Positions 50,457 through 59,052 are shown, counted from the stretch's first letter. The stretch is 64,000 bases of DNA from Reyranella sp. CPCC 100927 (GCF_007859315.1 NZ_VOHA01000005.1:1-64000); one strand, 5' to 3'. Made by a program: numbers and translations. The notes: a model not told the origin generated them from the letters alone.

Positions 50457-51458
50457 TTACGCCATCCATGCCGGCACGGGCAGATTCTTCTCGCGCAGGA
50501 AGTCGGGGTTGAACAGCTTCGACTGATAGCGCTGGCCGCCGTCGGCGAGGATGGTGACGATGGTCTTGCCCGGCCCCAGTTCCTTGGCCAGCCGCACGGC
50601 GCCGGCGATGTTGATGGCCGACGAGCTGCCCAGCACCAGTCCCTCGTTCTGGATCAGGTCGAAGATGTAGGGCAGGGCTTCCTCGTCGGTGATCTGGTAG
50701 GCGAGATCGACGTCGACGCCCTCGAGGTTGGCCGTCACCCGGCCCTGACCGATACCTTCGGTGATCGAATTGCCCTCGGCCTTGAGCTCCTTGCGCGTGT
50801 ACCAGCTGTAGAGCGCGGCCCCCATGGGATCAGCGAGCGCAATCTTGATCTTGGGATTGCGCTCCTTCAGCGCCAGCGACACGCCGCCCAGCGTGCCGCC
50901 GCTGCCGACGGCGCAGGTGAAGCCGTCGACCTTGCCGTCAGTCTGGTCCCAGATTTCGGGACCTGTCGTCGCGTAGTGGCCGTCACGGTTGGCGACATTG
51001 TCGAACTGGTTGGCCCAGATCGCGCCGTTGGCCTCGCTCTTGGCCAGTTCGTCGGCCAGACGCCCGGAGTATTTCACGTAGTTGTTGGGATCCTTGTACG
51101 GCACCGCCGGCACCAGCCGCAGGTCGGCGCCGCACAGGCGCAGCATGTCCTTCTTTTCCTGGCTCTGCGTGTCGGGCATCACGATCACGGTGCGATAGCC
51201 CTTGGCGTTGCCGACCAGCGCCAGGCCGATGCCAGTGTTGCCGGCGGTGCCCTCCACGATCGTGCCCCCGGGGCGCAGCAGCCCGCGCCGCTCGGCGTCC
51301 TGCACGATGGCCAGCGCCGCGCGGTCCTTCACTGAACCGCCGGGGTTGAGAAATTCGGCCTTGCCGTAGATCTCGCAGCCGGTGGCCTCGGAGACCGCCT
51401 TGAGCCGGATCAGCGGCGTGTTGCCGATGCTGTCGAGGAATCCCGACCTGACGTCCAT
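50457..51458 (-). CDS. cysK: cysteine synthase (O-acetylserine sulfhydrylase)
   Basis: This 333-residue fold-type II PLP enzyme makes cysteine from O-acetylserine and sulfide. The PLP Lys44 lies in NPGGSVKDRAA, the GTAGNTGIGLAL loop binds the substrate carboxylate, and a C-terminal serine in SSSAINIAG anchors the pyridine N. The ATG at 51458 has a GGGCAAGG ribosome site; a GTG one codon upstream is possible. Its leader shows no cysteine-responsive element that I could recognise. A cystathionine-synthase-like activity is possible but less likely. Confidence 0.92.
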   Translation of the reverse strand: MDVRSGFLDSIGNTPLIRLKAVSEATGCEIYGKAEFLNPGGSVKDRAALAIVQDAERRGLLRPGGTIVEGTAGNTGIGLALVGNAKGYRTVIVMPDTQSQEKKDMLRLCGADLRLVPAVPYKDPNNYVKYSGRLADELAKSEANGAIWANQFDNVANRDGHYATTGPEIWDQTDGKVDGFTCAVGSGGTLGGVSLALKERNPKIKIALADPMGAALYSWYTRKELKAEGNSITEGIGQGRVTANLEGVDVDLAYQITDEEALPYIFDLIQNEGLVLGSSSAINIAGAVRLAKELGPGKTIVTILADGGQRYQSKLFNPDFLREKNLPVPAWMA

Positions 51459-51543
51459 CACCTTGCCCTCATGTCATTCTGCCTATTTGGACCCACCCTA
51501 GGCGACCGTGGGCATGGCCTGCAACGGTGGAGGTCTCATGGCC

Positions 51544-52452
51544 TCATGACCGGCTGTTCTCCAGTTCGGCCAGCGTCGGCATCGAGGGCGCCGCACCCAG
51601 TCGCTGGACCGATATCGCCGCTGCCGTGGTGGCGCGCTCGAGCGCCGCGGGCAGGGCGGTGCCGGCCGCCAGGGTTGCCGCCAGGGCGCCGACGAAGCAG
51701 TCGCCGGCGCCGGTGGTGTCGACCACCGTGACCTTATGGCCGGCGACAAGATGCACGCCGTTACCGTCGACGGCCAGCGCGCCACGCGCGCCCAGGGTGG
51801 CGATGACACTGCGCCCGCTGCTGACCAGGCGGCGGGCGGCATCGGCGATGTCGGCATCCGTGCTGGCTTCGGTGATCGTTGCGCCGGACAGGATCGTCAG
51901 TTCGTGCTCGTTGACGATCAGGATATCGACAACCTCCAGCAGCGACGGCGGCAGTGCCTGCGCTGGCGCCGCGTTAAGGAGGGTGCGGGCGCCGGCGGCG
52001 CGGGCGCGGCGGAAGGCGGCTTCCGTCGTTGCCATCGGCACTTCGAACTGGCCGACGCAGATGTCGCTCTGCGACACGGGCAGGGCATCGACATCCCCCG
52101 ATGTGACCAGCATGTTGGCGCCGGATGCCACGACGATGGTGTTGTCGCCGTCCACCAGGGTGATGACGGCAACGCCCGTCGCCACGCCGGGACTCGCGTG
52201 CACATGCGCATCCCCGACGCGCTCGGCCGCAATGAAAGCCCGCAGCCGGCGGCCGAAATCGTCATCGCCGACGCGACCGACCATGTGCGTGTCGGCACCC
52301 AGGCGCGCGGCGGCGACGGCCTGATTGAGGCCCTTGCCCCCGGGCAGGACGTGGAAGTCGCTGCCCATCACCGTCTCGCCCGTTGCCGGCCGCCGCTCTG
52401 CCCGCACGATCAGGTCCATGTTGAGACTGCCGATGACAACGACCTTCGGCAT
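51544..52452 (-). CDS. rbsK: ribokinase
   Basis: This 302-residue PfkB-family kinase phosphorylates ribose (or a related pentose). Marks are VVVIGSLNMDLIVRAERRPATGET, PGGKGLNQAVAAARLG and the anion-hole/catalytic motif DTTGAGDCFVGAL with its Asp base. It follows a NUDIX gene by 9 bp, so the two are cotranscribed. No ribose importer is present, so salvage of ribose from nucleotide breakdown, in line with the ADP-ribose hydrolase, is a reasonable guess. Confidence 0.93.
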   Translation of the reverse strand: MPKVVVIGSLNMDLIVRAERRPATGETVMGSDFHVLPGGKGLNQAVAAARLGADTHMVGRVGDDDFGRRLRAFIAAERVGDAHVHASPGVATGVAVITLVDGDNTIVVASGANMLVTSGDVDALPVSQSDICVGQFEVPMATTEAAFRRARAAGARTLLNAAPAQALPPSLLEVVDILIVNEHELTILSGATITEASTDADIADAARRLVSSGRSVIATLGARGALAVDGNGVHLVAGHKVTVVDTTGAGDCFVGALAATLAAGTALPAALERATTAAAISVQRLGAAPSMPTLAELENSRS

Positions 52453-52461
52453 GGCGTGGCC

Positions 52462-53076
52462 TCAGGTCGACCATGCCGCGCGCACGGCGTCGCGGTTCAG
52501 CAGCAGCCATTGCAGGGTGACGATGCCGGTGGCGCTGCCGATCTCGCCGCGGTCCAGTAGGGCCCGCGCTTCGTCGAGACTGAACGTGCGCACCAGGATG
52601 TCCTCGCCTTCGTCGACCAGGCCATGGACGCCGCCGACGCCGCGCGAGTCGACGCGGCCACAGAAGCCCGCCGTCGTCTCCGACGAACCGCCGGGACTGC
52701 TGAGCCAGGTGAAGATCGGGATCACGGCCTGCAACTGCAAACCGGCCTCTTCCTGCGCCTCGCGCCGCACGAGGCCCTCCGGCGTCTCGCCGTCCTCGAT
52801 GACGCCGGCGACGGCCTCCCACAGCCACGCATGGCGGCCGGCCACCAGGGCCCCCGGTCGGAACTGGCGGATCAGCACGACGCGGTCTAGCATTGGATCA
52901 TAGGGCAGTACGGCGGCGGCATGGCCACGCTCGAAGACCTCGCGCTTGATTTCCGGGCTGACGCCGCCCTGGAACAACGTGTGACGGAACCGGTACTCAC
53001 CGATCCTGAAGTATCCCTGGAAGGCAACGCGGTGGGTCTGGGAGATCACCTTCTCTTCCGGCAGGGCATCGGTCAT
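52462..53076 (-). CDS. NUDIX hydrolase, ADP-ribose pyrophosphatase-like
   Basis: This 204-residue enzyme has a complete Nudix box at about residues 91-113 (GVIEDGE, then REAQEEAGL), and the N-terminal beta extension and QFRPGAL segment of NudF-type ADP-ribose pyrophosphatases. It would split ADP-ribose to AMP and ribose 5-phosphate. It is the first gene of the nudF-rbsK pair. Some relatives act on GDP-mannose or other sugar nucleotides. Confidence 0.9.
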   Translation of the reverse strand: MTDALPEEKVISQTHRVAFQGYFRIGEYRFRHTLFQGGVSPEIKREVFERGHAAAVLPYDPMLDRVVLIRQFRPGALVAGRHAWLWEAVAGVIEDGETPEGLVRREAQEEAGLQLQAVIPIFTWLSSPGGSSETTAGFCGRVDSRGVGGVHGLVDEGEDILVRTFSLDEARALLDRGEIGSATGIVTLQWLLLNRDAVRAAWST

Positions 53077-53206
53077 GGGCGAACGTCTCCGAGAGGGCGG
53101 CAGAACAGAACGGAGCGCCTCCGGCCGAAAGCGCCGTCTTCGCTATCCGTCGCCAGTGCGATGGTCAACAGGCGAGGGGGAGCGGGGGAGACTGACCCAC
53201 CGTAAA

Positions 53207-53249
53207 AATTCTTTCTTAAAGAATAATGATCGGCAAGAGAGAAAGAATT
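53207..53249 (+). promoter_or_regulatory. AT-rich competing inverted repeats upstream of 53353 gene
   Basis: ATTCTTT (53208-53214) can pair with AAAGAAT at 53218-53224 or with the copy at 53242-53248; AATTCTTTCT (53207-53216) and AGAAAGAATT (53240-53249) are perfect 10-bp arms. In GC-rich DNA this AT-rich patch looks like a regulator site or an RNA switch. It lies about 100 nt before the next start. Confidence 0.4.
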
Positions 53250-53352
53250 GTGCGCTGACGGGGCGGCTGCCGCAGGCGCCGGCTATCAAATGACCATATT
53301 CATCGATGTTAAATATAACGCACCAGAAGGAGTGTCCCAGCGGGAGACGGGA

Positions 53353-53877
53353 ATGAACGCGAAGCTGGTTGTCAGTGTTGTTGTGGCGCTTTCGGTGTTT
53401 TCAGGCATCGCCGTGGCCCAGAATTCAGATCCGGTCAGGAAGCGGGAGCAGCAGTGGGCTATCCGCGACGTGAACGCCGCAGGCCAGCCTCGGCGCACCG
53501 CGACATTCCTCGCCGACGACCTCAAGACCGTGATTTTCGAAGCCTCCTGCCCCGAGAAAGGTCGCCTTGACCTGCGCTACTATGCCGAGCCCGATCTCGA
53601 TACCAAGAAAATGCCTGACGTGAAGCAGATGGGCTTCGCTCGCCACGGTGTCTCGGTCTCGTCTCCGGCTGCGGTGGATGGTGCGCCGGAGCGCTTTCTG
53701 GTCAGCTTTGCCATCGACGACAAGCTTCTGAGCATCCTCAAGCCGGATGGCAGTGAGATGACGATCGATGCCATCAACATTACCGACGATCCGTGGTTCG
53801 TCGGCGACGCTGCTCCGCTGCATCAACTGGCAACGGCTTGCAAGGAAGGCGCCGGCCGTCAGCGCAGTATCGATTGA
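53353..53877 (+). CDS. uncharacterised secreted protein
   Basis: This 174-residue precursor has a clear signal peptide (MNAKLVVSVVVALSVFSGIAVAQ). The mature part is mixed alpha/beta with one Cys pair (EASCPEKG and ATACKEG) that may form a disulfide. I do not recognise the family. The ATG at 53353 has a GGGAGACGGG ribosome site; a frame to 53248 is not supported. The upstream AT-rich hairpin region may control it. Confidence 0.7.
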   Translation: MNAKLVVSVVVALSVFSGIAVAQNSDPVRKREQQWAIRDVNAAGQPRRTATFLADDLKTVIFEASCPEKGRLDLRYYAEPDLDTKKMPDVKQMGFARHGVSVSSPAAVDGAPERFLVSFAIDDKLLSILKPDGSEMTIDAINITDDPWFVGDAAPLHQLATACKEGAGRQRSID

Positions 53878-53974
53878 AGGTTCTGCTCGCCCGTCGCGCA
53901 CCAGCAGAGTCGCGCACTCCTTTCGTCCTCGGTCGCGTGGCCGTATGGTGCATGGGCTTCACTATGGACCAAGG

Positions 53975-54826
53975 ATGCTGTTCACGATCGATGATGCGCT
54001 TCGGCTAGGCGAGATCCTCTCACGGGCTGCCCAAGCCGAGATCATGCCGAGGTTCGGTGCGCTCGCCGCCGGGCAGGTGCGTGAGAAGTCATCGCGCTTC
54101 GACGTCGTGACGGATGCCGATGAGGCGGCCGAGCGGGCCATCTCCGCCGCACTCGAGGCTGCTTATCCCCGCGCAGCCGTCGTCGGTGAAGAGGCGACGG
54201 CCGAGGACGAAAGCCTGCTCGACGCGATCGGCACCGCCGATCTGGCATTCATTCTCGATCCTCTCGACGGCACCAAGAACTTTGCCTCCCGACTGCCTCT
54301 GTTCGGGGTCATGGCCGCGGCGACCATGCGCGGGGAGGTTGTCCTTGCCGCCATCCACGATCCCGTCTGCCGCGATACCGCCTTCGCGCTCAGGGGTGAA
54401 GGGGCATGGCTGCAAGGCGAAGATGGCACCCGCGTCGATCTCAGGGTCGCCGGCGCGGTGCCGGTCAACGAGATGGACGCGATCGTCGCGACGAACTTTC
54501 TGCCGGAGCCGCGGCGGACCATCGTCAATGGCAATCTGTCGCGGCTGGCGATGAGTTCATGGCTGCGGTGCGCCGCGCACGAATACCGGATGGCCGCGGC
54601 AGGACACTGCCATCTTCTTTTCTACAACAAGCTGATGCCGTGGGATCATGCGGCGGGTTGGCTGTTGCACCGGGAGGCCGGCGGTCACAGCGCTCATTTC
54701 GACGGCACCCCGTACCACCCGACACATCGGACCGGCGGACTTATCTGCGCCCCGGACGAAGCGAGCTGGCGCCTCGCCCGGAACGCGCTGCTGGAGCAAG
54801 CGCAGCCTTCGACCGTGGACGGCTAG
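53975..54826 (+). CDS. inositol monophosphatase family protein
   Basis: This 283-residue magnesium-dependent phosphatase shows the family metal motifs: GEEAT (Glu), DPLDGTKNF (two Asp) and PWDHAAGWLL (Asp). Relatives include inositol-phosphate, histidinol-phosphate and CysQ-type 3'-nucleotide phosphatases; the type here is not decided. The start at ATG 53975 is preferred over 53945, but both have poor ribosome sites. It follows the secreted-protein gene after 97 bp and precedes a GST gene. Confidence 0.9.
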   Translation: MLFTIDDALRLGEILSRAAQAEIMPRFGALAAGQVREKSSRFDVVTDADEAAERAISAALEAAYPRAAVVGEEATAEDESLLDAIGTADLAFILDPLDGTKNFASRLPLFGVMAAATMRGEVVLAAIHDPVCRDTAFALRGEGAWLQGEDGTRVDLRVAGAVPVNEMDAIVATNFLPEPRRTIVNGNLSRLAMSSWLRCAAHEYRMAAAGHCHLLFYNKLMPWDHAAGWLLHREAGGHSAHFDGTPYHPTHRTGGLICAPDEASWRLARNALLEQAQPSTVDG

Positions 54827-54907
54827 GCCAGGGCTCCGGCAGTTGGTGATTGTCGTTCCGTGCCGCCTTACCATCGTCATACGGAAGTTGTCGAACCGGA
54901 CTAGGGT

Positions 54908-54926
54908 ATCCTGAGCGAAGCGCAGA
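54908..54926. repeat. half of a type A repeat
   Basis: TATCCTGAGCGAAGCGCAGA resembles one arm of the type A palindromes at 36997 and 47437. No matching second arm is present within the 54827-54956 gap, so this is a solo or worn copy. Confidence 0.4.
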
Positions 54927-54956
54927 CATCAGCTCAGAGGCACCGGGGAGAGAGCC

Positions 54957-55613
54957 ATGTCGCCGCCTGAGATCATCGGCTCGATGCAATCGACCTACAC
55001 GCGGGCCGTCTGCATGGTCTGCGAGGAGAAGAGGATCGAGTACGTGCTGACGGAGCGGCCGCTGCACGCGCCGGAGGTCAGGGCCATCCACCCCCTGGGC
55101 AAGATGCCGGTCCTGCGCCATGGCGATGTCGCGCTGTTCGAATCGAAAGCTATCGCCACGTATCTCGATCGCAGCTTCCCGGCGCCATACGTCCTGCCGA
55201 CCGATCCGCACCTGGGCGCGCTCACCGAGCAATGGGTATCGCTGGTCAACACGGTGATGGACCGCACGCTCATCCGGACCTACGTCGTTGCCTACATCGT
55301 GCCCATGCTCGCCGGCAAGGAACCCGATCGCGTGGCGATCGATGCCGTCATGCCGGCGCTGCGCGAGCAGGTCGCCATTCTCAACCAGGCGGTCGCCGCC
55401 AGCGGCCATCTCGTGGGTGACCAGTTCACCTTCGCCGATATCAACCTGCTGCCGATCCTCCATCGCGTGCAGCAGTTCCCGGAAGGCGCGGCAGCCGTTG
55501 CCGCGGCGCCGAATCTGGCCCGCTATTACGAACGGCACGCCACGCGGCCGAGTTTCCAACGCACCGACCCACCGCCCGGTATCCCGAAGCGCGCCAAGCC
55601 CGATCACGGCTAG
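54957..55613 (+). CDS. glutathione S-transferase family protein
   Basis: This 218-residue GST has the N-terminal thioredoxin-like domain (GSMQSTYTRAVCMVCEEKRI, with Ser/Thr near the active site, then GKMPVLRHGDVALFESKAIATYL with the ESKAI glutathione motif) and an all-helical C-terminal domain. A ribosome site GGGGAGAG precedes the ATG. It is upstream of an acyl-CoA dehydrogenase operon but separated by 163 bp, so an operon link is uncertain. The general type is common in catabolic loci. Confidence 0.92.
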   Translation: MSPPEIIGSMQSTYTRAVCMVCEEKRIEYVLTERPLHAPEVRAIHPLGKMPVLRHGDVALFESKAIATYLDRSFPAPYVLPTDPHLGALTEQWVSLVNTVMDRTLIRTYVVAYIVPMLAGKEPDRVAIDAVMPALREQVAILNQAVAASGHLVGDQFTFADINLLPILHRVQQFPEGAAAVAAAPNLARYYERHATRPSFQRTDPPPGIPKRAKPDHG

Positions 55614-55741
55614 GTGGATTCCGGACACGGCAGCGCTGGCCGGCGCGCGATCGCGTTGGCGCGACCCGCGCGTGGAGATTCTGCGGCAGCGATCGCTATG
55701 CGGGCGAGGGCAATAGCGACCGATGAAAGGAGGGCGATAGG

Positions 55742-55780
55742 ATGCCGCCGAAAGTGCACCGCGCGAGGGGCGGCAGATGA
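55742..55780 (+). CDS. putative 12-codon leader ORF coupled to acyl-CoA dehydrogenase
   Basis: ATG 55742 follows the best ribosome site in the area, AAAGGAGGG (55726-55734), and opens MPPKVHRARGGR. Its TGA (55778-55780) overlaps the ATG of the next gene (55777), giving ATGA. The real dehydrogenase start has only a weak ribosome site, so ribosomes finishing this mini-ORF may restart there. Confidence 0.4.
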   Translation: MPPKVHRARGGR

Positions 55781-56913
55781 ACCTGGATTTTTCCGAAGAA
55801 CAGAAAGCGTTGAAGGACCAGGTCCGGCGCTTTCTCGACGCGCGCTGCACGCCGGCCGCCGTGCGCACCATCCTGGAGGGGCCCGAGCCGTTCGACCGTG
55901 GCCTCTACGCGGGCCTCGCCGAGCTGGGCGTACTCGGCGCTGCGATCCCGGAGGCCTACGGCGGCGTCGGCCTCTCTCACCTCGAGCTGTGCGTCGTGGC
56001 CGAGGAGCTGGGTCGGGCGCTGGCGCCCGTGCCGGTAGCGTCTTCCATCTACCTCGCCGCCGAGTTTCTGCTGCAGGCGGGCTCCGAGGCGCAGAAGCGG
56101 GCATGGCTGCCGAAGCTCGCCAGCGGCCAGGCCGTGGGCACCTTCGCTTTCGTCGAAGGACAGGGGCGCATGACGCCGGACAAGGTGCAGACAGCCGTTG
56201 CGAGCGGAGGCCTGTCCGGCGTGAAGTCGCCCGTATCTGACGGCGACATCGCCGACGTCGCCATCGTGCTGGCGCGCGCCGGAGGCGGTCGCGGCGCGGA
56301 CGCCGTCTCACTGTTCGTGGTCGACCTGAACGGCCCCGGCGTCAGCCGCGACACGCTGAAGACCATCGACCCGACGCGCAGCCAGGCGCGCATTGCCTTC
56401 GACAACGCGCCGGCCGAGCCGCTGGGCGGCACGGGCGACGGTTGGCACGTCACGACCCAGGTGATGGATCGCGCTGCCATCCTGATGGCCTTCGAGCAGG
56501 TCGGCGGCGCCGACCGTGCACTCGAGATGGCGCGCGACTACGCGCTTGACCGCATGGCGTTCGGTCGCCCGATCGGCTCGTTCCAGGCGATCAAGCATAT
56601 GCTGGCCAACATGTACGTCTCATCCACCTTGGCGCGGTCGAACTGCTACTACGCTGCCTGGGCGCTGGCGTCGGGTGCGGTGGAGCTGCCCGTGGCGGCC
56701 GCGACGGCGCGCGTCTCGGCCACCACGGCGTTCCAGCACTGCGCCAAGAACAACATCCAGGTGCACGGCGGCATGGGTTTTACCTGGGCCTTCGACTGCC
56801 ACCTCTTTTACCGGCGTTCCAATGCGCTGGCACTCGCACTGGGCTCGCTCTCGACCTGGGAGAGCCTGCTGATCGAACGCATGAGCGCCGGCAATCTCAA
56901 TGCAGCGGCCTGA
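55777..56913 (+). CDS. acyl-CoA dehydrogenase, first of a paired set
   Basis: This 378-residue flavoprotein has the N-terminal helical domain (NLDFSEEQKALKDQVRRFLD), a middle beta domain and the helical C-terminal domain with QVHGGMGFTWAFDCHLFYRR. At the site where many partner subunits keep the catalytic acid (TWE-D-HL), this protein has Ala. That suggests it is the non-catalytic or FAD-supporting half of a heteromer with the next gene. The chain is normal in length. It is 12 bp before the second dehydrogenase. Confidence 0.9.
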   Translation: MNLDFSEEQKALKDQVRRFLDARCTPAAVRTILEGPEPFDRGLYAGLAELGVLGAAIPEAYGGVGLSHLELCVVAEELGRALAPVPVASSIYLAAEFLLQAGSEAQKRAWLPKLASGQAVGTFAFVEGQGRMTPDKVQTAVASGGLSGVKSPVSDGDIADVAIVLARAGGGRGADAVSLFVVDLNGPGVSRDTLKTIDPTRSQARIAFDNAPAEPLGGTGDGWHVTTQVMDRAAILMAFEQVGGADRALEMARDYALDRMAFGRPIGSFQAIKHMLANMYVSSTLARSNCYYAAWALASGAVELPVAAATARVSATTAFQHCAKNNIQVHGGMGFTWAFDCHLFYRRSNALALALGSLSTWESLLIERMSAGNLNAAA

Positions 56914-56925
56914 CGGAGGCGGACG

Positions 56926-58185
56926 ATGGATTTTGACGATACGCCCGAGGAAGCCACGTTCCGCGCCCAGGCCCGTGCTTTCATCGATGCCCATGCGCCG
57001 AAGCATCTCGCGCCGGAGCTGAAGCGCGCAAGCTTCGGCTCCAGCGCCGTCCAGAGCGAGGACCCACTGCAGGCCTCGAAGGCCTGGCAGAAGAAGAAGG
57101 CAGAAGCAGGCTGGGCCTGCCTGCACTGGCCGAAGGAATACGGCGGTGCCGGCCGCTCGCCGATCGAGCGGGTGATCTGGGGCCAGGAGGAGGGCATCTA
57201 CAGCGCCCTCTCCGGCCCCTTCGTCATCGGCCACGGCATGTGTGGCCCGACGGTCATGGCCTGGGCCGGCGAGGACCAGAAGCAGCGCCTCCTGCCGCCG
57301 CTGGCTTCGGGCGAGGAGATCTGGTGCCAGCTGTTCTCCGAGCCGGCAGGCGGCTCCGACCTGGCCGGATTGCGCACGCGCGCCGTGCGCGCCGAGGACG
57401 GCTCGGGCGACTGGATCGTGAACGGCCAGAAGATCTGGACCAGCGGCGCCCAGCATTCCGACTGGGGCCTGCTCATCACCCGCACCGCCCCTGATGTGCC
57501 CAAGCACAAGGGGCTGACGATGTTTTTCCTGTCGATGCGCACTTCAGGTGTGGAGGTGCGGCCGATCAAGCAGGCCAACGGCCAGTCGGGCTTCAACGAG
57601 GTCTACTTCAAGGACGTACGCATTCCTGACGCACAGCGCCTGGGCGCCGTCGGGCAGGGCTGGCAGGTCTCGCTCACCACGCTGATGAACGAGCGGCTGT
57701 CGATCGGCACCGGCATGTCGACATACTTCCCCGAGCTGTTCCGCTTCTGCCTGGAGGCAGAGGTCGACGGCGAGCCGGCGGCGAACGATGCGGCGGTGCG
57801 CTCGCGGCTGGCCCAGTTCGCGGTGCGCCAGAGCGGGTTGAAGTACACCGGCATGCGTGCGATCACGGCGCTGAGCAAGGGCCAGACGCCGGGACCGGAG
57901 AGCTCGATCGGCAAGCTGGTGGCCGGCGCCACGATGCAGGAACTGGCGATGTTCGCGCTCGATCTGCAGGGTCAGGCCGGCGTCGTCTGGGACGAGACGA
58001 GTCCGCAGGACGGTCGCTTCCAGTCGCTGCTGATGCGCTCGCCGGCGACGCGCATCGAAGGCGGCTCGGACGAGATCCTGCGCAACATCATCGGCGAGCG
58101 CGTGCTGGGGCTGCCCGGCGACATCCGCGTCGACAAGGACGTGCCCTTCAAGGACATCCCCACCAGCGGCAGGGCCAAGTCATGA
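56926..58185 (+). CDS. acyl-CoA dehydrogenase, second of a paired set
   Basis: This is a 419-residue flavoprotein that oxidises acyl-CoA to trans-2-enoyl-CoA. It has WCQLFSEPAGGSDLAGL (FAD-facing region), GQKIWTSGAQHSDWGLLITRT and the C-terminal RIEGGSDEILRNIIGERVLGLPGD. The Glu in RIEGG aligns with the catalytic Glu of acyl-CoA dehydrogenases. This fits an alpha2-beta2 complex with the preceding gene, as in steroid side-chain degradation enzymes. The stop overlaps the SDR start as ATGA. Confidence 0.92.
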   Translation: MDFDDTPEEATFRAQARAFIDAHAPKHLAPELKRASFGSSAVQSEDPLQASKAWQKKKAEAGWACLHWPKEYGGAGRSPIERVIWGQEEGIYSALSGPFVIGHGMCGPTVMAWAGEDQKQRLLPPLASGEEIWCQLFSEPAGGSDLAGLRTRAVRAEDGSGDWIVNGQKIWTSGAQHSDWGLLITRTAPDVPKHKGLTMFFLSMRTSGVEVRPIKQANGQSGFNEVYFKDVRIPDAQRLGAVGQGWQVSLTTLMNERLSIGTGMSTYFPELFRFCLEAEVDGEPAANDAAVRSRLAQFAVRQSGLKYTGMRAITALSKGQTPGPESSIGKLVAGATMQELAMFALDLQGQAGVVWDETSPQDGRFQSLLMRSPATRIEGGSDEILRNIIGERVLGLPGDIRVDKDVPFKDIPTSGRAKS

Positions 58186-58967
58186 GTAGCGTCGTGAACT
58201 ATCCGTTGCCCAACAATTCCGTCGACTTGTCGGGCCAGACGGCGCTGGTCACCGGCGCCTCGTCGGGGCTGGGCCTGCGCTTCGCCAAGGTGCTGGCGCG
58301 CTGCGGCGCCAAGGTGGCGCTGGCGGCGCGGCGGGTCGAGCGGCTGGAGGCGCTGGCAGAGGAGGTCCGCGCCGCGGGCGGGCAGGCGGTCCCGGTCGCC
58401 ATGGATGCCACTGATGCCGGCCAGCTGGTTGCAGCCGTGGCCAAGGCCGAGGAAGCGCTGGGGCTCGTCACCATCCTGGTGAACAACGCCGGAATCCCCG
58501 ACGCCCAGCGCGCGCACAAGATGCCGCTGGAGCTCATCGACCGGGTCATCGACATCAACATCCGCGCCCCCTACGTGCTCTCCTGCGAGGTGGCGCGGCG
58601 GTTGATTGCGGCCGGCAAGCCGGGGCGCATCGTCAACATCGCCTCGTCGGCCGCCTACAACTACCGCGGCAGCGGGGCTGCGCTCTATTCGGTGAGCAAG
58701 GCTGCCGTCGTGCGCATCACCGAGGCGCTGGCGGTCGAGTGGGCCGGCTATGGCATCAACGTCAACGCCATCGCGCCGGGCGCCTTCGCCTCGGAGATGA
58801 TGGACGGGATGCTGAGCCGCATGGGCGACATCACCGCCCACTTTCCGCGCAAGCGCCTGGGCGATCCCGCTCAGCTTGACTCGACCCTGCTCTACCTGGT
58901 GAGCCCGGCCTCCGATGCGGTCACCGGCACCAGCATCCGCGTCGACGACGGCCAGCAGGGCCGGTGA
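58182..58967 (+). CDS. SDR family oxidoreductase
   Basis: This 261-residue classical SDR has the nucleotide loop TGASSGLG near residue 23, NNAG, and the catalytic YSVSK pair with Ser in IASSAAYNY. It starts inside the stop of the acyl-CoA dehydrogenase gene, so it is translationally coupled. In this place it may oxidise the 3-hydroxyacyl-CoA formed after hydration. The cofactor is probably NAD, but no specificity residue was judged. Confidence 0.92.
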   Translation: MSSVVNYPLPNNSVDLSGQTALVTGASSGLGLRFAKVLARCGAKVALAARRVERLEALAEEVRAAGGQAVPVAMDATDAGQLVAAVAKAEEALGLVTILVNNAGIPDAQRAHKMPLELIDRVIDINIRAPYVLSCEVARRLIAAGKPGRIVNIASSAAYNYRGSGAALYSVSKAAVVRITEALAVEWAGYGINVNAIAPGAFASEMMDGMLSRMGDITAHFPRKRLGDPAQLDSTLLYLVSPASDAVTGTSIRVDDGQQGR

Positions 58968-59052
58968 TCCGGCGCGCGCAATCGAAATCGCCACGTTGAG
59001 GCGCAAGTTCGCGCTGTCTTGAGAGTTTGGGTTTCTCGCAGGAGACCACGTC

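Noticed and set aside
53768-53974. N-terminal extension of the inositol-phosphatase-like gene
   Set aside because: It overlaps the end of the secreted-protein gene in another frame and adds no conserved sequence.
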